Source of the DNA: Pyrrhoderma lamaoense
Taxonomy: Eukaryota; Basidiomycota; Agaricomycetes; Hymenochaetales; Hymenochaetaceae
Direction of reading: 5' to 3'
Length of the DNA stretch: 64,000 nucleotides
Assembly: GCA_002794735.1 (NCBI GenBank)
Contig: NBAZ01000001.1
Span: 558,001-622,000, forward strand
Shown: positions 61,826 to 64,000 of the stretch, in pieces
Layout: every line of letters begins with the position of its first letter
Position numbering within the stretch: position 1 is the first letter of the stretch
The notes under the pieces: generated by a model
Database searches by the model: none
What the model was told of the DNA's origin: nothing
What the model saw: the letters and a program-made list of their open reading frames with translations, nothing else
Position numbers and translations under genes: made by a program

Positions 61826-62529
61826 TCAGGGCTGGACCTTTTAGTAGTATTTAGTGGCGAGGACTGGGTTTAGAGTCTGCCTACACCAGACACAATGCTC
61901 TGGCTCGATTTCGGGGCCTAAAATGCGAGTAACTCGCCTTTGGGTGAAGTGCCAAAAACTCGGCTGAAGCCTAGAGGAAGATAGAGACCTATGGAAGAAG
62001 TGAGACTCTTCAAAACAGTGGATTGTATAGAAAAGTATAGAATAGAGCCCCGGCTGAAGCTATAGCTTGCGATAAAAGTATGTACTTTCTGCCCACCCGG
62101 ACGATTTGCAGTACAGTCATTGTGTTACAAACTCGTCCGGGCAGCCTAGGAAACAGAGTAGTAGAGTTAGAGTACAGGTGACTACCAGAGGACTAGTTCT
62201 GGGGGAAAGGGGGTTATATAAGGTTAAGTGATTGGGGTTAGTTAATCATACGGCCTCAAGTCTGGAAGCTAATATATCAGAACACGAGATAAAAAGTAGA
62301 TAATAAAGGAAAGCATGATTTTCAGGTGGCTATATGCCACTGGACGGAAAGGCTATCAGAAACGAGGGGGCCATATTAACGAACCCTACTTTCAAGTAAG
62401 GTTGAGAATTGAGAATTGAAGCCAAATAGTAAGAGAAATGGGCCGAAAACGCGGCCGGGGGTAGTATTGCGAGTTAGAAAGTGCATAACAAGTGCACTAC
62501 AACTGGCTATCTACTTAGTTGGTCCTACA
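61826..62529 (-). mobile_element. Candidate solo-LTR-like insertion, about 704 bp
   Basis: On the minus strand it begins TGTAGGACC and ends GGTCCAGCCCTGA, giving short inverted GGACC/GGTCC ends. TTAAA occurs directly on both sides (61821-61825 and 62530-62534), a 5-bp duplication typical of LTR elements. It holds a TTATATAAGG sequence (about 62215) and no long frame. The terminal dinucleotide is not the usual CA, so the class is uncertain. Confidence 0.4.
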
Positions 62530-62687
62530 TTAAACATTACCCCTTCCTAACAACAAGTAAAACAGATAATTGACTATTCAGTATCACTATACTAAGGAAG
62601 TTACTCCATACCATTGAATTATGTCAATAAACGCTAATCAATTTAAAAATGCTAGAACACTACTATAGCTCATCATAGTTGCTATTC

Positions 62688-63917
62688 TCATACACATGTT
62701 GCGCTACCATCACTTTTAATTGCGTAGCATTTTACCCTTTGATTGTGTTTTCTAAGGCCATCCTTAAATGGGAAACCCTTCTTACAAGTTTCGCACTGGT
62801 ACGGGGCTTTTGGTGCTATGTAAGACATGCCATTATGTTGACTGTTATGGTGTGTTTTATACTCATTCAAATCACATGATAGATGGCCACATCCAGAAAC
62901 CTGGCATTTATACGCCTCGGTACTTCTCTTATTAATGTGTTGTTGAAGTGCTGGTTTACTGGAATAGCTTCTATCACAGTACTCGCACCGATGCGGAGTC
63001 GTATGAGTTTGCTCGTGGCTTCGTAAACGACTTCGTCTTTCGAATACCTTTTGACATATAGTGCAGGCGAAGCACTTGCCTAGAGTTTGCTCTGTAGGAT
63101 GAACCCTCATTTTGTGGCATTTGAGATCCTGCTTGGTGCAAAAAAACATTCCACAGCAAGCGTTCATTTTGGCTTTATCTTGGTGTTGTAGAAAATAATC
63201 TAGACTACCGTATGTTCGGGAGCAGTTTTCACATGTGAAAATGCTCTTTTTCTGCTGGGAAGATGAAGCATCTGCCCTAAAGTTCTCGGAAGACACGGGA
63301 AAATCAAATTCTATTGATACTATTGAGCTGCGTCTTGGTGCATTCGATATTGCTCCTGTTGTGCTCGAGGATGCAGTTGCCTTGTTCCCACCCTTTCGTG
63401 TGGAAGTGGTCTTCTGTATCCGTGACTTTGTTGTTCTGTGTAACACTGGCTCCTTTTGGGAAGATTTTGACACTGTGTTCGAGTTAACTCCCCGTTCATT
63501 ATCTCTACGAGGAGTCCGCGCTGGATGTGATGATGCAGTATTCTGTGATTTATTATGACCGACGATATCCATCAACTTGAATGTACTTTCTATCGCTGCT
63601 GATGAATTATTTGGTTCAGATCCTGGGCTCCTCACTTGCTGCTTTGGCAATTCTATTGGGGCTGAAATTCTCTGTGTATGAGTTCGCAGCACAGACGGGT
63701 TCCAGCGATGCTCCTGTTGTGATGTCACACTCCTGAAATTATTCGGAGTCTGTCTCCCTATTGACTGTAAGACGGTACGAGGCGATAGTACTCCACCCAT
63801 CTTATTTCTCCATTCTACCACCGTCCCACCAGAGTTCCTATTCGATCCTATATGAGTCTTGGTCATATCACTTAGATCACTTGGATCAACACCATTTCGT
63901 GTATGTTGATCAGTCAT
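62688..63917 (-). CDS. Six-finger C2H2 protein, paralogue 2, 409 aa
   Basis: Single-exon paralogue of the 59.4-kb gene. The N-terminal segments are identical over long runs (e.g. the stretch from NNSSAAIESTFKLMDIVGHN to EPVLHRTTKSRIQK). The finger array is FTCENCSRTYGSLDYFLQHQ, CCGMFFCTKQDLKCHK, FACTICQKVFERRSRLRSH, HRCEYCDRSYSSKPALQQH, YKCQVSGCGHLSCDLNEY with a His pair, and YQCETCKKGFPFKDGLRKHN with a final Cys. Ligands are kept but helix positions differ, so DNA specificity has probably changed. Start codon context is conserved with paralogue 1. Confidence 0.8.
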   Translation of the reverse strand: MTDQHTRNGVDPSDLSDMTKTHIGSNRNSGGTVVEWRNKMGGVLSPRTVLQSIGRQTPNNFRSVTSQQEHRWNPSVLRTHTQRISAPIELPKQQVRSPGSEPNNSSAAIESTFKLMDIVGHNKSQNTASSHPARTPRRDNERGVNSNTVSKSSQKEPVLHRTTKSRIQKTTSTRKGGNKATASSSTTGAISNAPRRSSIVSIEFDFPVSSENFRADASSSQQKKSIFTCENCSRTYGSLDYFLQHQDKAKMNACCGMFFCTKQDLKCHKMRVHPTEQTLGKCFACTICQKVFERRSRLRSHEQTHTTPHRCEYCDRSYSSKPALQQHINKRSTEAYKCQVSGCGHLSCDLNEYKTHHNSQHNGMSYIAPKAPYQCETCKKGFPFKDGLRKHNQRVKCYAIKSDGSATCV

Positions 63918-64000
63918 TGCTGAAATTGGGTGGGCTTATCGAAAACAGAATTAATACAAGACTAGTTCAAGTCTAATCTATTATTTACGTTACACCTATT

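Larger units (their letters stand above)
61230..63930 (+). repeat. Tandem duplication, unit 2 (C2H2 gene plus 3' flank plus insertion)
   Basis: From the shared flank block to the gene's 3' end is 1,458 bases here but 825 bases in unit 1. The difference is close to the size of the candidate insertion at 61826-62529. Confidence 0.7.

Overview
The window is nuclear DNA of a fungus, most likely a basidiomycete and plausibly a Tremellomycete. The reasons are the intron-dense genes with mostly 50-115 nt GT-AG introns, an intron-containing tRNA-Lys, a transmembrane ADAM metalloprotease of fungal type, an SSN6/CYC8 corepressor, a GID1/RanBPM-type GID-complex subunit and a BRL1/BRR6 nuclear-envelope protein. 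Species was not determined. I see no virus, plasmid, CRISPR array, telomere repeat or rRNA.

Layout. (1) 1-15.3 kb is gene-poor and dominated by an unrecognised multigene family. It has about ten copies of a small gene or its remains: two intact short forms of 81 and 85 aa, one intact long form of 319 aa, and broken or truncated copies. Most share one intron position, a 56-nt intron and an upstream promoter block. Four of them lie in a 2.4-kb inverted duplication around a central long-form relic. (2) 16-33.5 kb is ordinary and gene-dense: tRNA-Lys(CTT), ADAM protease, mitochondrial CLPP (nine exons, one of 6 nt), BRL1/BRR6, GID1/RanBPM, a C2H2 protein, an unidentified locus and another C2H2 protein. 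(3) 33.5-46 kb is almost empty. It holds a tiny four-exon SERF/4F5 gene and a pogo-like MITE. (4) 46-58 kb carries SSN6 with two unusually long introns, an unrecognised seven-exon gene and a GPALPP-motif (DUF3752) gene. (5) 58.5-64 kb is a tandem duplication of a C2H2 gene. The copies agree in the N-terminal half but differ in the fingers, and one copy has a 0.7-kb insertion next to it.

How the genes relate. The core genes are unrelated housekeeping functions: mitochondrial proteolysis, GID-type ubiquitin ligase, nuclear-envelope biogenesis, Tup1-Ssn6 repression and cell-surface shedding. There is no operon-like logic. The two ends of the window are the evolving parts, with lineage-specific duplicated genes.

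Caution. At least sixteen places in conserved genes need exactly one added base, nearly always a G or C in a run, to keep the family-conserved frame. I read this as homopolymer contraction in the assembly rather than gene death. CDS coordinates given for these genes therefore span apparent frameshifts, which are listed in each entry.
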